The notes: generated by a model from the sequence alone, not told the origin. 58,256 bases of DNA from CAYJEQ01 sp964369235 (GCA_964369235.1 CAYJEQ010000007.1:1-58256), one strand, 5' to 3'; counted from the first letter of the stretch, positions 24,648 to 35,284 are shown. Translations and numbers: made by a program.

Positions 24648-26021
24648 ATGAGTAAATCTGTTAATCTGCTATCAGGCAGTATTGTAAAATCTATCTCCTC
24701 TCTTGCATTTCCTATAATGTGCACTTCTATGTTACAAATGGCATATAATTTGGTTGATATGATGTGGATTGGCCGTTTAGGTAGTAATGCCTTAGCTGCT
24801 GTAGGCAGTGCAGGGATGTTTGTATGGCTGGCAAATTCCCTATGTAATCTTTCCCGTATGGGTGGTCAGGTAAAACTTGCCAATAGCCTAGGAGAAAACA
24901 ATAATGAAAAAGCCACCTCCTATGCCACTACCACCATGCAGTTAGGTTTATTCTTTGGTATTTCCTATAGCTTAATCTGTTTGTTATCTGCACCTTTTCT
25001 CATATCATTTTTCCAGTTAAATGATATTACCACCATAAATAGTGCTAATATATATCTTACTATTGCTGGAGGTGGATCGGTTTTTCAGTTTTTTAATATG
25101 GTTGCCACCGGTCTTATTACCTGTACTGGCAACAGCAAAACACCTTTTAAAATCAGCGTTATAGGTCTGGTTTTTAACATGATATTAGATCCTATATTTA
25201 TATTTGGATTTGGATTTATCCCTGCACTAGGTGTGGCTGGGGCTGCTATTGCCACAGTTACTGCCCAGATAGTGGTTACTCTACTATATATTAATTATAT
25301 GAAAAAGGAACTGGAGATTTTTGCCTATATAAACCTTCCCACCCCTATAGACTTTACAAAAGTAAGAAAAATGCTAGCTATCTCTATCCCTATATCACTA
25401 CAAAGTATGTCCTTTACTGTAATTGCCATGTTTATCTCCCGTATGATTGCACAGTGGGGTGATGGTGCTATTGCAGCCCAAAAGGTAGGTACTCAGGTTG
25501 AGTCTATTTCCTGGCTAATAACCGAAGGTTTTGCCTCAGCCCTAACAGCTTTCATGGCTCAAAATCACGGTGCCTTACAACATAAGCGCACCATAGACGG
25601 CTACAAAACTGCTATGAAAATCGTTCTAGTATGGGCTACATTTACCACGGCACTACTACTAATATATCCTGAGGAGCTATTTTCCCTTTTCCTAAGGGAT
25701 CCACTGGTACTGCCTTTAGGGGCTTCCTATCTGAGAATTATCGGTTATTCCCAGCTACTTATGTGTGTGGAAATCCTTACAAATGGTGCTTTTGCTGGTT
25801 ACGGATACACCGTTCCCTGTTCCACAGTATCGGTAATATTTACCCTAGCTAGGATACCTATGGCTATAGGTCTTAGTAGCTTTTTAGGTTTAGATGGTAT
25901 CTGGTGGACTATAAGTTTATCGGCTATGTTTAAGGGTATTGTTATGCCTATTATATTTGCTTATTATTACAAGAAACGCTGGTCTATAGCTGTGCTATCA
26001 AATAAAGCACCCCATATATAA
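24648..26021 (+). CDS. MATE family efflux transporter
   Basis: This 457-residue protein has twelve membrane helices in two six-helix halves. The family signature FPIMCTSMLQMAYNLVDMMW lies near residues 20-39, and the second half starts near 240 with SIPISLQSM. MATE proteins export cationic drugs or metabolites using Na+ or H+. I chose ATG 24648 because leader A3 places AAGAAAGG there; an in-frame ATG at 24585 would read through that leader. The 3' end overlaps the convergent DUF1624 gene by 38 bp, with no terminator between them. Confidence 0.92.
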   Translation: MSKSVNLLSGSIVKSISSLAFPIMCTSMLQMAYNLVDMMWIGRLGSNALAAVGSAGMFVWLANSLCNLSRMGGQVKLANSLGENNNEKATSYATTTMQLGLFFGISYSLICLLSAPFLISFFQLNDITTINSANIYLTIAGGGSVFQFFNMVATGLITCTGNSKTPFKISVIGLVFNMILDPIFIFGFGFIPALGVAGAAIATVTAQIVVTLLYINYMKKELEIFAYINLPTPIDFTKVRKMLAISIPISLQSMSFTVIAMFISRMIAQWGDGAIAAQKVGTQVESISWLITEGFASALTAFMAQNHGALQHKRTIDGYKTAMKIVLVWATFTTALLLIYPEELFSLFLRDPLVLPLGASYLRIIGYSQLLMCVEILTNGAFAGYGYTVPCSTVSVIFTLARIPMAIGLSSFLGLDGIWWTISLSAMFKGIVMPIIFAYYYKKRWSIAVLSNKAPHI

Positions 26022-26718
26022 TTGGTTGGTGTAGTAGATAGATAATAAGGGTGTGACTGCCTATAATCCCCAGTGGTGGACAGTAAGAATTGTATATAAA
26101 CCTAGGCGACTGATTATTTATAATATACACCCCATAAAACACCCCTAGATAGAATATAAATATCCAAGGTAATATAGGAAAATAGTCCCCACTATAAAAG
26201 TCACTACTATAAATCCCCAGTGGGAAAAATATGTTATTAGTATAAAGTTCAGGCATTATAGGAAGCCTTAATATTATAAAGTCCAGATATCCTTTTTCCA
26301 CCTTTGAGAAAATAATAAATAGTGCTGATGATATTAATATCCCATGTCTAGCTAGGATTAAATTAATATAGTTACTTAAGAAGTAATAACTTAATACCGA
26401 TATGGCTATTAGGTGTAGTATGCCAAAGTATATTCCACCACCCTTTATAAAATAATGGGTAATTAGGCTAACTAGACCGGCTGATAATAAGCAGAGTAAA
26501 CCTCGTTTAAGGTTATCCCTAGAAAATCTACAGCATATACCAGCTATGAATATAAATCCCCCAGCAAATAAATCCCTCAGTGCATTTACAGCCCAGCTGT
26601 CCAGTAGTGGAATACCCATATTATACATATGTACCAGATTATATACAGTATGATATATAACCACCAAAATAATGGACAACCCCCTAAACTCATCTAAAAA
26701 ATCTATCCTTTTATGCAA
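25984..26718 (-). CDS. DUF1624/HGSNAT-like membrane acyltransferase
   Basis: A 244-residue integral membrane protein with about seven helices. The N-terminal RIDFLDEFRGLSIILVVIYH (about residues 4-23) and the LPWIFIFYLGVFYG segment (about 187-200) are typical of DUF1624, related to heparan-alpha-glucosaminide N-acetyltransferase. Family members are thought to move acyl groups across membranes; the substrate here is unknown. It is a single minus-strand gene, convergent with and overlapping the MATE gene. Confidence 0.8.
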   Translation of the reverse strand: MHKRIDFLDEFRGLSIILVVIYHTVYNLVHMYNMGIPLLDSWAVNALRDLFAGGFIFIAGICCRFSRDNLKRGLLCLLSAGLVSLITHYFIKGGGIYFGILHLIAISVLSYYFLSNYINLILARHGILISSALFIIFSKVEKGYLDFIILRLPIMPELYTNNIFFPLGIYSSDFYSGDYFPILPWIFIFYLGVFYGVYIINNQSPRFIYNSYCPPLGIIGSHTLIIYLLHQPIIYGVLYLIAQL

Positions 26719-26831
26719 CCTATTCCCATCTCCTTACTACCAGTATTTATACTAGTATAGGTTATGTGTTTTATTCTTAATCGGATTTTAATATATAAAT
26801 TACAATGAAATTTTGAAAGGTAGACTTTACT

Positions 26832-27788
26832 ATGTTAGAAGATATACTATTTAGCGCCAATATTGTTATGCCACTGTTTTTAATCGGTGTTCTCGGCTTT
26901 ATTGCTGTTAAGAAAAAAATTGTGGATATTAAATTTATGCAACAGGCTAATTCCTTAACCTTTGGGTTACTGCTTCCTATTATGCTATTTAAAGAGCTGT
27001 TTTACAGTGAAGGTAGTAATGCCTTTAATCTGGGATTTTTAAGCTTTTGCCTTACTTCCATGGTGGTTTCAGCTCTTATATGCTGTATTTGTGCCAAGAA
27101 ATTTGTAAAAGATAATACCAAACGCAGTGCTATTGCCCACGGTGCTTTTAGAAGTAATTTTGTACTGCTAGGTATCAGTATTCTAGATAATATTTACGGC
27201 TCCTCTGGCACTATCCATGTTGTGGCAATTATGCCATTTACCATTGCTTTGTTTAATATTCTAGCTGTGTTAACCCTTGTACTACTATCCCCAGACCAAG
27301 AAAATAAGCCCTCTATCGACTTTAAGGACATACTTATTAAAATAGTAAAAAACCCTCTTATTCTCAGCACAATTTTTGCAATTATACTTTCCTCCCTTAA
27401 GGTGGATTTACCTTCCTTTGTTGATGAAGCTATATTTGATATAAGTGCCACTGCCACCCCTATTGCCCTACTATCCATAGGTGGACTATTTGATTTACAG
27501 TCCTCCCTAAGTAACCTTAAATACTCCATACCCACTTCTCTTGCAAGACTTGTAATTATGCCTGCACTGGCTTTAACTATTGCTATTATGCTGGGATTTA
27601 GAAATGAACTACTGGTAGTTACACTAATGCTTTTCGGCACACCCACTGCTGTTTCTGCCACTGCTATGACCAAATCTCTTGGTGGGGACTACAAGCTAAC
27701 TGCTGATGTTACCATGCTAACTACTCTATTATCCGGTGTGAGTATATTTACCTTTATCTATCTGCTGAGAACACTATCCCTAATATAA
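26832..27788 (+). CDS. AEC family transporter (auxin efflux carrier type)
   Basis: The 318-residue protein has ten membrane helices in two five-helix halves and the family's NSLTFGLLLPIMLFKEL near residues 40-56 and SIGGLFDLQ near 215-223. Bacterial AEC members transport malate or other organic acids in some species; the substrate cannot be predicted here. GAAAGG lies before the ATG, and a strong hairpin terminator follows. Confidence 0.88.
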   Translation: MLEDILFSANIVMPLFLIGVLGFIAVKKKIVDIKFMQQANSLTFGLLLPIMLFKELFYSEGSNAFNLGFLSFCLTSMVVSALICCICAKKFVKDNTKRSAIAHGAFRSNFVLLGISILDNIYGSSGTIHVVAIMPFTIALFNILAVLTLVLLSPDQENKPSIDFKDILIKIVKNPLILSTIFAIILSSLKVDLPSFVDEAIFDISATATPIALLSIGGLFDLQSSLSNLKYSIPTSLARLVIMPALALTIAIMLGFRNELLVVTLMLFGTPTAVSATAMTKSLGGDYKLTADVTMLTTLLSGVSIFTFIYLLRTLSLI

Positions 27789-27807
27789 TCAGAAATCACA
27801 ATAAACT

Positions 27808-27856
27808 AAAAGCTACTAGGTACCAATTCATATGGTTACCCAGTAGCTTTTCTTAG
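27808..27856. terminator. Bidirectional terminator between AEC and CAP-protein genes
   Basis: AAAAGCTACT near 27808 pairs with AGTAGCTTTT ending 27852, flanked by A- and T-runs, between convergent genes. Confidence 0.85.
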
Positions 27857-27884
27857 TTATTTGTTAAATACTAGTATAATCTCA

Positions 27885-30098
27885 CTATCCTTTAAATATC
27901 TGGCACCAATAGTATATACCATTTTTCTGGTATACATGAACACCTATCTGGGTAAAACTATCCCTCATTATATTCTCTCGGTGTCCTGGGGAGTTCATCC
28001 ACTCCTCTACTACCTGTTCTGGGCTAGTTTGCCCCATTGCTAAATTCTCACCAATTGTATAATAATCTATACCTAACTCATCTACTACTGTTGACCAGTC
28101 ACTGCCATCAGGACGGCTATGGCTAAATAACTCCTCTGTTTCCTTAGCTCGTATCTCTGCTGCATCGTGTAGCAGTCCATTACCACTACTTAGTGGCGAT
28201 AGCCCTTCTCTAGCTCGCTCCTCATTAACTAACTCTACCACCTGAGCCTCAAAACTATTTGGGTTAAGTGTAGTTGTAGAGCCACTGCCTGTGTTTGCCT
28301 CTGGTGTAGGTGTGGCTACTGGCTGAGTTGTTGGGGCTGGAGTTGGTGTTGGTGTTGGGGTAGCCTGAGCTTTATCCACCTGTACCTGTATTGTTTTAGA
28401 CACTGATGCATAATCTGCCTTGGTGGCTGTTACTGTAACAGTAGCTGTTTTGCCTGCTCCACTTGTATAGGCATATAGGTATATATCACTGCCTACTATT
28501 TCAGCATATATATCATTACTGCTGGACTTTACATCTAGGGTAACATTTGGATCGGTGGTCAGTCCTACCCATACTTCTCCATCTGGGCTTATATTAACAC
28601 TATTATCGGTAAGACTTAGATTAAGGGCTGGTGTATTTGCAGTTACATCTATTCTTATCTGTGCTGTAGTATAGCCATTGGCAGTAGCTGTAATAATAAG
28701 GGCATCAGTGCCTGCTACTGTTGGAGTAATCAGTAACTGATTTCCTGTGTGATTGATCTGTAATGTGCCATTTAAACTACTGTAATCATAGCTTACATTA
28801 CTAGGATTTGCTGTTAAGGTAACCTGGGTACTACTTCCTACATTGGCAGTAATATTTTGACTGGTTGCTGTTAGTATAATGGGGCTTTCCCCCACCGAAA
28901 CAGCTATCTCACTACTATTATCATAATAGCCCTCAGCTGTGGTTTTTACTGTAATTGTGCCACTACCTGTTTTTATTGGGGTAATGGTAATGGTATTACC
29001 TACTAACTCTGCTGTAAACACATCAGAATTTACCTCTAAGGTAGTTGTTGTGCCCTTTAAGGTATCTACATTTACTGTTTTACTGTTATTTAAGGTTAAG
29101 TCCACCCTACTTGCTGACAGTGATAATGGTAGCTTTGTAGGGGTAACCTCTACCATAACCTCCACTCTGCCCTGACTATATCCCTCTGCCTCTGCTGTTA
29201 GTATTAACTGTCCTGTACCTATATTTACTCCTGTTACAGTAAGCTGATTATTTACTAGTTCTGCTGAGAAAATATCCTCATCAAATGCCCCACCTACTGT
29301 AGCACCTACAGGCTCATATCCCACCTGTAGGTTAAGAGTTTCTCCCTGTTCTATGGTGATACTTTCTATCTGCTCCCCTATAGGGCTATTAATAGCTATA
29401 GTTGCTGGGGCTGCTATTACCTGTACATCAACTGTAAGTATAGTTGGCTCATAGTCCTCTGCAACTGCTGTAATTTCTAGTTTGCTATTACCTGCCACCA
29501 AACCATTAATTTGTAGGGTATCCTCCTCTACTACAGCTGATATATTCTCATTATTGGTTGCTAGGGTAATTTCATCTGGGGTATTAAGGCTTTCTATTGG
29601 TATAGCAATACTGGCTCCCACATCCATAGTAACCAGATTATCCACATAGCTAGCAAGTTTAGTCCCGTCACTGTGTACTGCTTGTGGTACGGTCTTTAGG
29701 GATATTCCCACCTGATTTGATATGGTTTCGGTGGTGATGGTGTACAGCATGGTTTTATAGCTTTCCTCCACTGCACCATACATTATATCAAAGGTTATAC
29801 TCCCCTGTCCCACCTGACTAGAAACTATAGTATATACCCCAGCCTCCTGTACAATCTCTATACCACTACTAGAAGACACATCTACACCTTCTACACCCTC
29901 AGGCAGCTCTAAATCTATCTGAGTAGGATTATTTAGCTCAAGTTTTATCTGGCTTCCCACTCGGTTGCTGCCTACCTCAGTTACCACAATATCCTCTATG
30001 GATAAACTCTTACTTTCTACCTGCTCCTTACCACAACCTGTAATCATAACCATTATAATAATCAGTGGTAAAAAAATCCTATCTATAAAATTTCTCAT
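27885..30098 (-). CDS. Large surface lipoprotein with Ig-like repeats and a CAP domain
   Basis: The 737-residue lipoprotein has a signal peptide ending at MITGC (cysteine about residue 22). About six beta-rich repeats of 80-95 residues follow (about 30-590), each containing patterns such as GTGQLILTAEAEGY, GSGTITVKTTAEGY or GTDALIITATANGY, like bacterial Ig-like domains. A Thr-Pro linker (about 595-615) leads to a CAP/SCP domain (about 625-737) with HSRPDGSDW, GENLAMG and NSPGHRENIM. CAP domains in bacteria are secreted and linked to surface or spore-coat roles, usually without known activity. This one is probably a long stalk displaying the CAP domain. Confidence 0.85.
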   Translation of the reverse strand: MRNFIDRIFLPLIIIMVMITGCGKEQVESKSLSIEDIVVTEVGSNRVGSQIKLELNNPTQIDLELPEGVEGVDVSSSSGIEIVQEAGVYTIVSSQVGQGSITFDIMYGAVEESYKTMLYTITTETISNQVGISLKTVPQAVHSDGTKLASYVDNLVTMDVGASIAIPIESLNTPDEITLATNNENISAVVEEDTLQINGLVAGNSKLEITAVAEDYEPTILTVDVQVIAAPATIAINSPIGEQIESITIEQGETLNLQVGYEPVGATVGGAFDEDIFSAELVNNQLTVTGVNIGTGQLILTAEAEGYSQGRVEVMVEVTPTKLPLSLSASRVDLTLNNSKTVNVDTLKGTTTTLEVNSDVFTAELVGNTITITPIKTGSGTITVKTTAEGYYDNSSEIAVSVGESPIILTATSQNITANVGSSTQVTLTANPSNVSYDYSSLNGTLQINHTGNQLLITPTVAGTDALIITATANGYTTAQIRIDVTANTPALNLSLTDNSVNISPDGEVWVGLTTDPNVTLDVKSSSNDIYAEIVGSDIYLYAYTSGAGKTATVTVTATKADYASVSKTIQVQVDKAQATPTPTPTPAPTTQPVATPTPEANTGSGSTTTLNPNSFEAQVVELVNEERAREGLSPLSSGNGLLHDAAEIRAKETEELFSHSRPDGSDWSTVVDELGIDYYTIGENLAMGQTSPEQVVEEWMNSPGHRENIMRDSFTQIGVHVYQKNGIYYWCQIFKG

Positions 30099-30443
30099 TG
30101 GTAAACTCTACCTTTCTATATATAATTCTATTTAGTTAATGCTTTTGCTTGCTGTTTTATTGCATGGTTTACTATATTAATTTTGACATCACTTTTGGTT
30201 GCCATGTTAGTGGCGAAAAAGTGGGCATACATCCTAAAGCATTGCTTTAGGTTATAATAAACACCCTCTAATCTAATCCATAACCACTATCTAATTGTGT
30301 TTATTATATCATAGTTTCTACTGCTTTGCCATTAAAAAATAAAGCCTTTACTGGGATAATTTTTAACATTAGCAGCCATTATTTGGGTAAAATCCTCTCT
30401 GCTAAATAAATTATCTCGGTAAAAGCTTTTGTATATATTTTTA
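30099..30443. other. Spacer between the CAP lipoprotein and DUF1622 genes
   Basis: No coding frame. It holds an inverted repeat pair ATAATAAACAC (about 30255) / GTGTTTATTAT (about 30297) and a CCTAAAGC/GCTTTAGG hairpin near 30232-30250, possibly a small element or terminator. The promoter of the lipoprotein gene should lie here. Confidence 0.4.
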
Positions 30444-30779
30444 TTAATGTGATTTGTCTTTTTTGTAATGTCCCATTTCCCAGTATATTAGGAAGGCAAG
30501 TAGTGCTCTTAGTATTATAATGGCACCTAGTATATATATTTCGTTTAGATCGTGGATAAGTACGGTTTTTAGTATCTCTGCTGCCATCTTAAACTCAAGA
30601 CCTGTTGCTAAACTTTCTGCTAATTCGTATTTTACCTCAAACTCATGGCTTTTTCTAAAAAAGTCCCAAATATAATGATAAAATGCCACTAAACATCCTA
30701 TTACTACCACTATAATACCGATTAACTCGATACAGGATATAATGTTTGGCAGTATTGCTTTTATTAATTCCCCTACCAT
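30444..30779 (-). CDS. DUF1622 family membrane protein
   Basis: A 111-residue protein with two membrane helices (about residues 15-38 and 78-98) around the conserved loop LAESLATGLEFKMAAEILKT (about 50-69), the hallmark of DUF1622. Function unknown. It is a single minus-strand gene, divergent from the recJ operon. Confidence 0.88.
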   Translation of the reverse strand: MVGELIKAILPNIISCIELIGIIVVVIGCLVAFYHYIWDFFRKSHEFEVKYELAESLATGLEFKMAAEILKTVLIHDLNEIYILGAIIILRALLAFLIYWEMGHYKKDKSH

Positions 30780-30867
30780 TTTACTATCTCCAATTCTGAA
30801 AAATTATAATTTATACTTACATATTAACACAAAATCAATATAAATTCCACTAAAAACCACAATTTTA

Positions 30868-30896
30868 TTGAATTTCTCTTTAAAAAATTATATAAT
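30868..30896 (+). promoter_or_regulatory. SigA-type promoter of the recJ-rel operon
   Basis: TTGAAT, 17 bases, TATAAT (30891-30896), about 100 bases before the recJ start. Confidence 0.65.
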
Positions 30897-31000
30897 AGAC
30901 TATATATGATTTTTGAAATAGAAAAAATTTACAAAACACAAGATGGATAACTGGATTAAATTTAAATTTTAGGTTTACTGCCATCTATTAGGAGGCTAAT

Positions 31001-33004
31001 TTGGCGATTAAATATTGGGAGATTTCCTCCCCTGACCTAGCATCACATAGCGATAAAAGCTCTCCACTATTAGAACTAGTGGCAGAGGGACGAGGGGTAG
31101 ACCTACAAAACTCTACTAATGAATATCATCTGTCAGATCATCCCATGATAAAGGATATGGATAAGGCAGTTACAAGAATTAGACAAGCTATTGAAAACGA
31201 AGAAGCTGTGGCTATCTACGGCGACTACGATTGTGATGGAATTACCTCTACGGCACTGCTTTATAGCTATCTGGAAAACGAAGGACTAGATGTAAGTTAT
31301 TACATCCCTGATAGACATAGCGAAGGCTATGGACTTAACAAAAAAGCTATTCTTAGCCTATATGAAAGTGGCATTACCCTAATTATCACAGTGGACAACG
31401 GTATATCAGCAATAGAGGAAGTGGACTATGCCTCCTCTCTAGGAATAGATGTGGTTATTACCGACCATCACAAACCTCGTGATATACTTCCTATGGCAGT
31501 GGCAGTGGTGGATCCCCACCGTAAGGATTGTCCTTCTGGCCTTACCCATATCTGTGGTGTTGGAGTGGTTTTTGCCCTGATAACTGCATTAGAAGATGGT
31601 GACGAAGAACTGGTACTAGACCAATATGGGGATATAATCGCCATAGGTACTATTGCCGATGTAGTAGACCTTATTGGTGTAAATAAAACCATAGTAAATA
31701 AAGGTATCCAGCTTATACAAAACCACAGTCGCATAGGACTAATATCCCTACTGGATAGATGTAAAATCAGCCCTGAAAGCGTTACGGCTGAAACCCTTGC
31801 CTTTGGCATTGTACCTAGGATAAATTCAGCTGGCAGAATAGGTGATGTGGAAACTTCTCTATTACTGCTAATGACACAGGATCATGAACAGGCAGAACAC
31901 CTAGCAGGAGAGTTAGATAGATATAACACAGGTCGTCGCAGTCTAGAAACGGAGATTGTATCGGATATAGCTACCACCATTACAAATAATCCTCATATAC
32001 TAAATAATAGAGTTATTGTAATCTGTGGCAAGGATTGGCACCACGGTGTAATCGGTATAGTAGCAGCCAAAGTCTGTGAAAAATATGGAAAGCCTACTAT
32101 ACTTCTTTCTGAGGAAAATGGAGAAGCTAGAGGTTCTGGACGCAGTGTGGAAGGGTTCTCATTAATTGAGGGTATCTTTGCCTGTGGAGAGTTACTGGAA
32201 AGATACGGTGGTCATCCAATGGCAGCAGGCCTTACCTTAAAAAGCCATATGGTAGAGGAATTTACCACTGCTATTAACCAGTACGCTAAAGAAAAACACC
32301 AAACCATGCCTGTGGCAAAACTTAAAATAGATGGATATATTAGACCTAATCACCTAACGGTGGAAAATGTAAGAGATTTAGATCAGTTAGCACCCTATGG
32401 CGCTGGCAATCCCTCCCCTGTATTTGCTATAAAGGATAGCCAGATTGAGGAGATAGTACCTTTGGCTGGTGGCAAACATATTCGTTTAAAGCTTAATTAT
32501 GGTGGAATGGTTTATCAGGCACTGCTTTTTAGTGTTTCACCTGATAAGTTCCCCTACAAAATTGGCGAAAAGGTTGATATAGCCTTTAGCGTAGACATTA
32601 ATGTTTTTAACAATCGAGAAAGTGTATCGGTAAAGATAACCGATATTAGAAAAAGTGGGCTTGATCAGGATCATATCTGTGGTAATAGTCAGCTTTACCA
32701 CCGTTGTAAACTAGGAGAAAACCTAGGTAGTCAAATAGATACCTTAATTCCTAGCCGTGAGGACGGGGCGAAGATTTATCGTAAGATAAAGGAACTTGGC
32801 TCATATAACCACGGACGAGATAATCTATATATTAATGGTGGTATAGACATGGGTTACTGTAGGTATATGTTAACCTTAGATGTACTGGAAGAACTAGGGT
32901 TAATCGACACCACCGGCTCCATCGCTTTAAAAACAGTTACAGAGAAACGAGATTTTAACTCCTCTGAAATTATAAAATCCCTACAAGAGGCTAATAAAGC
33001 CTAG
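31001..33004 (+). CDS. recJ: Single-stranded-DNA exonuclease RecJ
   Basis: RecJ is a 5'-3' single-strand DNA exonuclease acting in recombination and mismatch repair. The 667-residue protein has the DHH phosphoesterase motifs GDYDCDGITST (about residues 73-83), VDNGIS (about 127), TDHHKP (about 152-157) and VDPHR (about 168), then DHHA1 with GGHPMAAG (about 405-412) and an OB-type domain. The start is TTG with AGGAGG upstream. It opens a five-gene operon; the apt gene often found between recJ and rel in related bacteria is absent. Confidence 0.93.
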   Translation: MAIKYWEISSPDLASHSDKSSPLLELVAEGRGVDLQNSTNEYHLSDHPMIKDMDKAVTRIRQAIENEEAVAIYGDYDCDGITSTALLYSYLENEGLDVSYYIPDRHSEGYGLNKKAILSLYESGITLIITVDNGISAIEEVDYASSLGIDVVITDHHKPRDILPMAVAVVDPHRKDCPSGLTHICGVGVVFALITALEDGDEELVLDQYGDIIAIGTIADVVDLIGVNKTIVNKGIQLIQNHSRIGLISLLDRCKISPESVTAETLAFGIVPRINSAGRIGDVETSLLLLMTQDHEQAEHLAGELDRYNTGRRSLETEIVSDIATTITNNPHILNNRVIVICGKDWHHGVIGIVAAKVCEKYGKPTILLSEENGEARGSGRSVEGFSLIEGIFACGELLERYGGHPMAAGLTLKSHMVEEFTTAINQYAKEKHQTMPVAKLKIDGYIRPNHLTVENVRDLDQLAPYGAGNPSPVFAIKDSQIEEIVPLAGGKHIRLKLNYGGMVYQALLFSVSPDKFPYKIGEKVDIAFSVDINVFNNRESVSVKITDIRKSGLDQDHICGNSQLYHRCKLGENLGSQIDTLIPSREDGAKIYRKIKELGSYNHGRDNLYINGGIDMGYCRYMLTLDVLEELGLIDTTGSIALKTVTEKRDFNSSEIIKSLQEANKA

Positions 33005-33065
33005 TAATTACCTTTTCAGCATAATCTAGCGTCCCTAAATGATATAGAAAGGATTGGACATAATT

Positions 33066-35258
33066 ATGGCAGATAAAAAAGTAGTAACTATAGAAGATTT
33101 AATGGAAACTATTGCAAACAGTGGCAGAAGCTATGACACTGACATAATAATGAAAGCATACGACCTTGCAAATGAAGCCCATGGTGGCCAGTGTCGTCTG
33201 TCCGGCGAGCCATATATTAGTCATCCCTTGGCAGTGGCTAGTATTCTTGTTGATCTTGGTATGGATGGCGAAACCATCATCTCAGCAATACTACATGATG
33301 TAGTAGAGGACACCCATGTTTCTTCTGATTATATTAAGAAGGAATTTGGGGCTAATGTGGCACTTATTGTAGATGGAGTAACCAAATTAGGTAAGATACC
33401 TTTCTCCTCAAGAGAGGAACAACAGGCAGAGAATGTAAGAAAAATGCTTCTAGCTATGGCTGAAGATGTAAGGGTAATTATTATTAAACTGGCTGATAGG
33501 CTTCATAATATGCGTACCCTAGATGCAATGCGTGAGCAGAAACAAAGGGATAAATCCCGTGAAACTATGGAGGTTTACGCCCCTATAGCCCATCGTTTAG
33601 GTATTAGCGCTATTAAAGATGAGCTAGAAGATCACGCCCTGCGCTATCTTGATAGTGTTGCCTATAATGAGATTGAAACTCAGCTTAATCGCACAAGAGA
33701 AGAACAGAAGGAATTCCTAGGCAATATAACCGAAAAGATTAAAACTAGAATGGAGAAGGAAAACCTTAAAATATCCATCTCCAATCGTATTAAAAGTGTA
33801 TATGGTATCTATCGTAAGGTATATATGCAAGGGCGAGCTTTTGAGGAAATCTTCGATATATATGCTGTGCGTATTATTGTCGACTCCATTGCTGACTGTT
33901 ACAATATACTAGGGGTTATCCACGATATGTTTACTCCAATCCCCAATAGATTTAAAGATTATATCTCCACCCCTAAAAACAATATGTATCAGTCCCTACA
34001 CACCACCCTATTAGACAAGGAAGGAATACCTTTTGAGGTACAGATTAGAACATGGGATATGAACCATACTGCTGAGTATGGTATCGCAGCCCACTGGAAG
34101 TACAAAGCTGGTGTTCATGGCAAGGATAAACTAGAAGAGCGTCTTTCTTGGGTTAGACAGCTACTGGAAAGCCAGAAGGAAAGCGAAGATGTACAGGACA
34201 TTGTCCGTTCTATTAAAACCGACATAGCCCCTGAGGAGGTATTTGTATTTACCCCTAAGGGCAATGTAATTAGCCTGCCACTAGGAGCAACGGTAATTGA
34301 CTTTGCCTATGCAATCCACACAGCTATTGGACACCGTATGATTGGAGCTAAGGTAGATGGTCGTATAGTTTCTCTTGATTTTCAGGTTAAAACTGGTATG
34401 ATTGTTGAGATATTAACCTCTAACTCGGCAAATCATGACCCAAGCCGTGACTGGCTAAACATCGTCTGCACCACCAGTACAAAAAACAAAATCAAAAACT
34501 GGTTTAAAAAAGAGCGCCGAGATGAAAATATTATACAAGGTAGAGATATGCTTTCTCGTGAGATGAAAAGGAATATGATAGAAATTCCTGAAGCTGAGCT
34601 ACCTAAATTCCTGCAGGATATAGCCGCTAAATATCACTTTAATAATGAGGAAGATATGTATGCTGCCCTAGGTTATGGTGGTATCTCATTAAGCAAGATT
34701 TTCCCTAAACTTCGTGATGAGTATATTAAGCTGTACAAAACCACCGAACAGGATATTATCGAAAGCACCTTAAAAGCCCCTAAGAAAAGCAAAAAAGCCT
34801 CCAGTGGGGTTATCGTTGAAGGTCTTGATGGATGTTTGGTTAAATTCTCTAAGTGTTGTAATCCAGTACCAGGTGATGATATAGCTGGATTTATTACTAG
34901 AGGATATGGGGTATCAGTCCATAAAATCGACTGTGTAAATGTAATCCACTCTATAAACGACCCAGCCCAAAGTGGAAGATGGGTAAGTACAGTTTGGTCG
35001 GACTACGCTGTTAAGGAAACATTTAAATCCACTGTTGAGATTAATGCTGAGGATCGCACAGGACTTATTGCTGATGTTAGTATCACCATAAGTAATATGC
35101 ACATACCAATCCACTCCCTTATTGCTAAGGAAGCTAAGGACGGTGTGGTAAATATCCAGATTACAGTAGGTATATCCGATATTCCACAGCTTAACCAAAT
35201 TATGACCAATATTAGAAAACTTGATAGGGTTATCTCGGTAACTAGAGCCACAGGTTAA
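33066..35258 (+). CDS. relA: Bifunctional (p)ppGpp synthetase/hydrolase Rel
   Basis: Rel makes and degrades the stringent-response alarmone (p)ppGpp, starting from GTP or GDP and ATP, when ribosomes sense uncharged tRNA. Its 730 residues show the HD hydrolase domain (HPLAVASI about 46, LHDVVEDTH about 75), the synthetase domain (YQSLHTTLL about 310, EVQIRT about 325), a TGS domain (VFVFTPKGNVISLP about 393) and a C-terminal ACT domain. Both catalytic halves look intact. I chose ATG 33066; TTG 33054 directly abuts the GAAAGGA. Second gene of the recJ operon. Confidence 0.95.
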   Translation: MADKKVVTIEDLMETIANSGRSYDTDIIMKAYDLANEAHGGQCRLSGEPYISHPLAVASILVDLGMDGETIISAILHDVVEDTHVSSDYIKKEFGANVALIVDGVTKLGKIPFSSREEQQAENVRKMLLAMAEDVRVIIIKLADRLHNMRTLDAMREQKQRDKSRETMEVYAPIAHRLGISAIKDELEDHALRYLDSVAYNEIETQLNRTREEQKEFLGNITEKIKTRMEKENLKISISNRIKSVYGIYRKVYMQGRAFEEIFDIYAVRIIVDSIADCYNILGVIHDMFTPIPNRFKDYISTPKNNMYQSLHTTLLDKEGIPFEVQIRTWDMNHTAEYGIAAHWKYKAGVHGKDKLEERLSWVRQLLESQKESEDVQDIVRSIKTDIAPEEVFVFTPKGNVISLPLGATVIDFAYAIHTAIGHRMIGAKVDGRIVSLDFQVKTGMIVEILTSNSANHDPSRDWLNIVCTTSTKNKIKNWFKKERRDENIIQGRDMLSREMKRNMIEIPEAELPKFLQDIAAKYHFNNEEDMYAALGYGGISLSKIFPKLRDEYIKLYKTTEQDIIESTLKAPKKSKKASSGVIVEGLDGCLVKFSKCCNPVPGDDIAGFITRGYGVSVHKIDCVNVIHSINDPAQSGRWVSTVWSDYAVKETFKSTVEINAEDRTGLIADVSITISNMHIPIHSLIAKEAKDGVVNIQITVGISDIPQLNQIMTNIRKLDRVISVTRATG

Positions 35259-35284
35259 TCCTATTATTAGAAAGGCACAGATAT

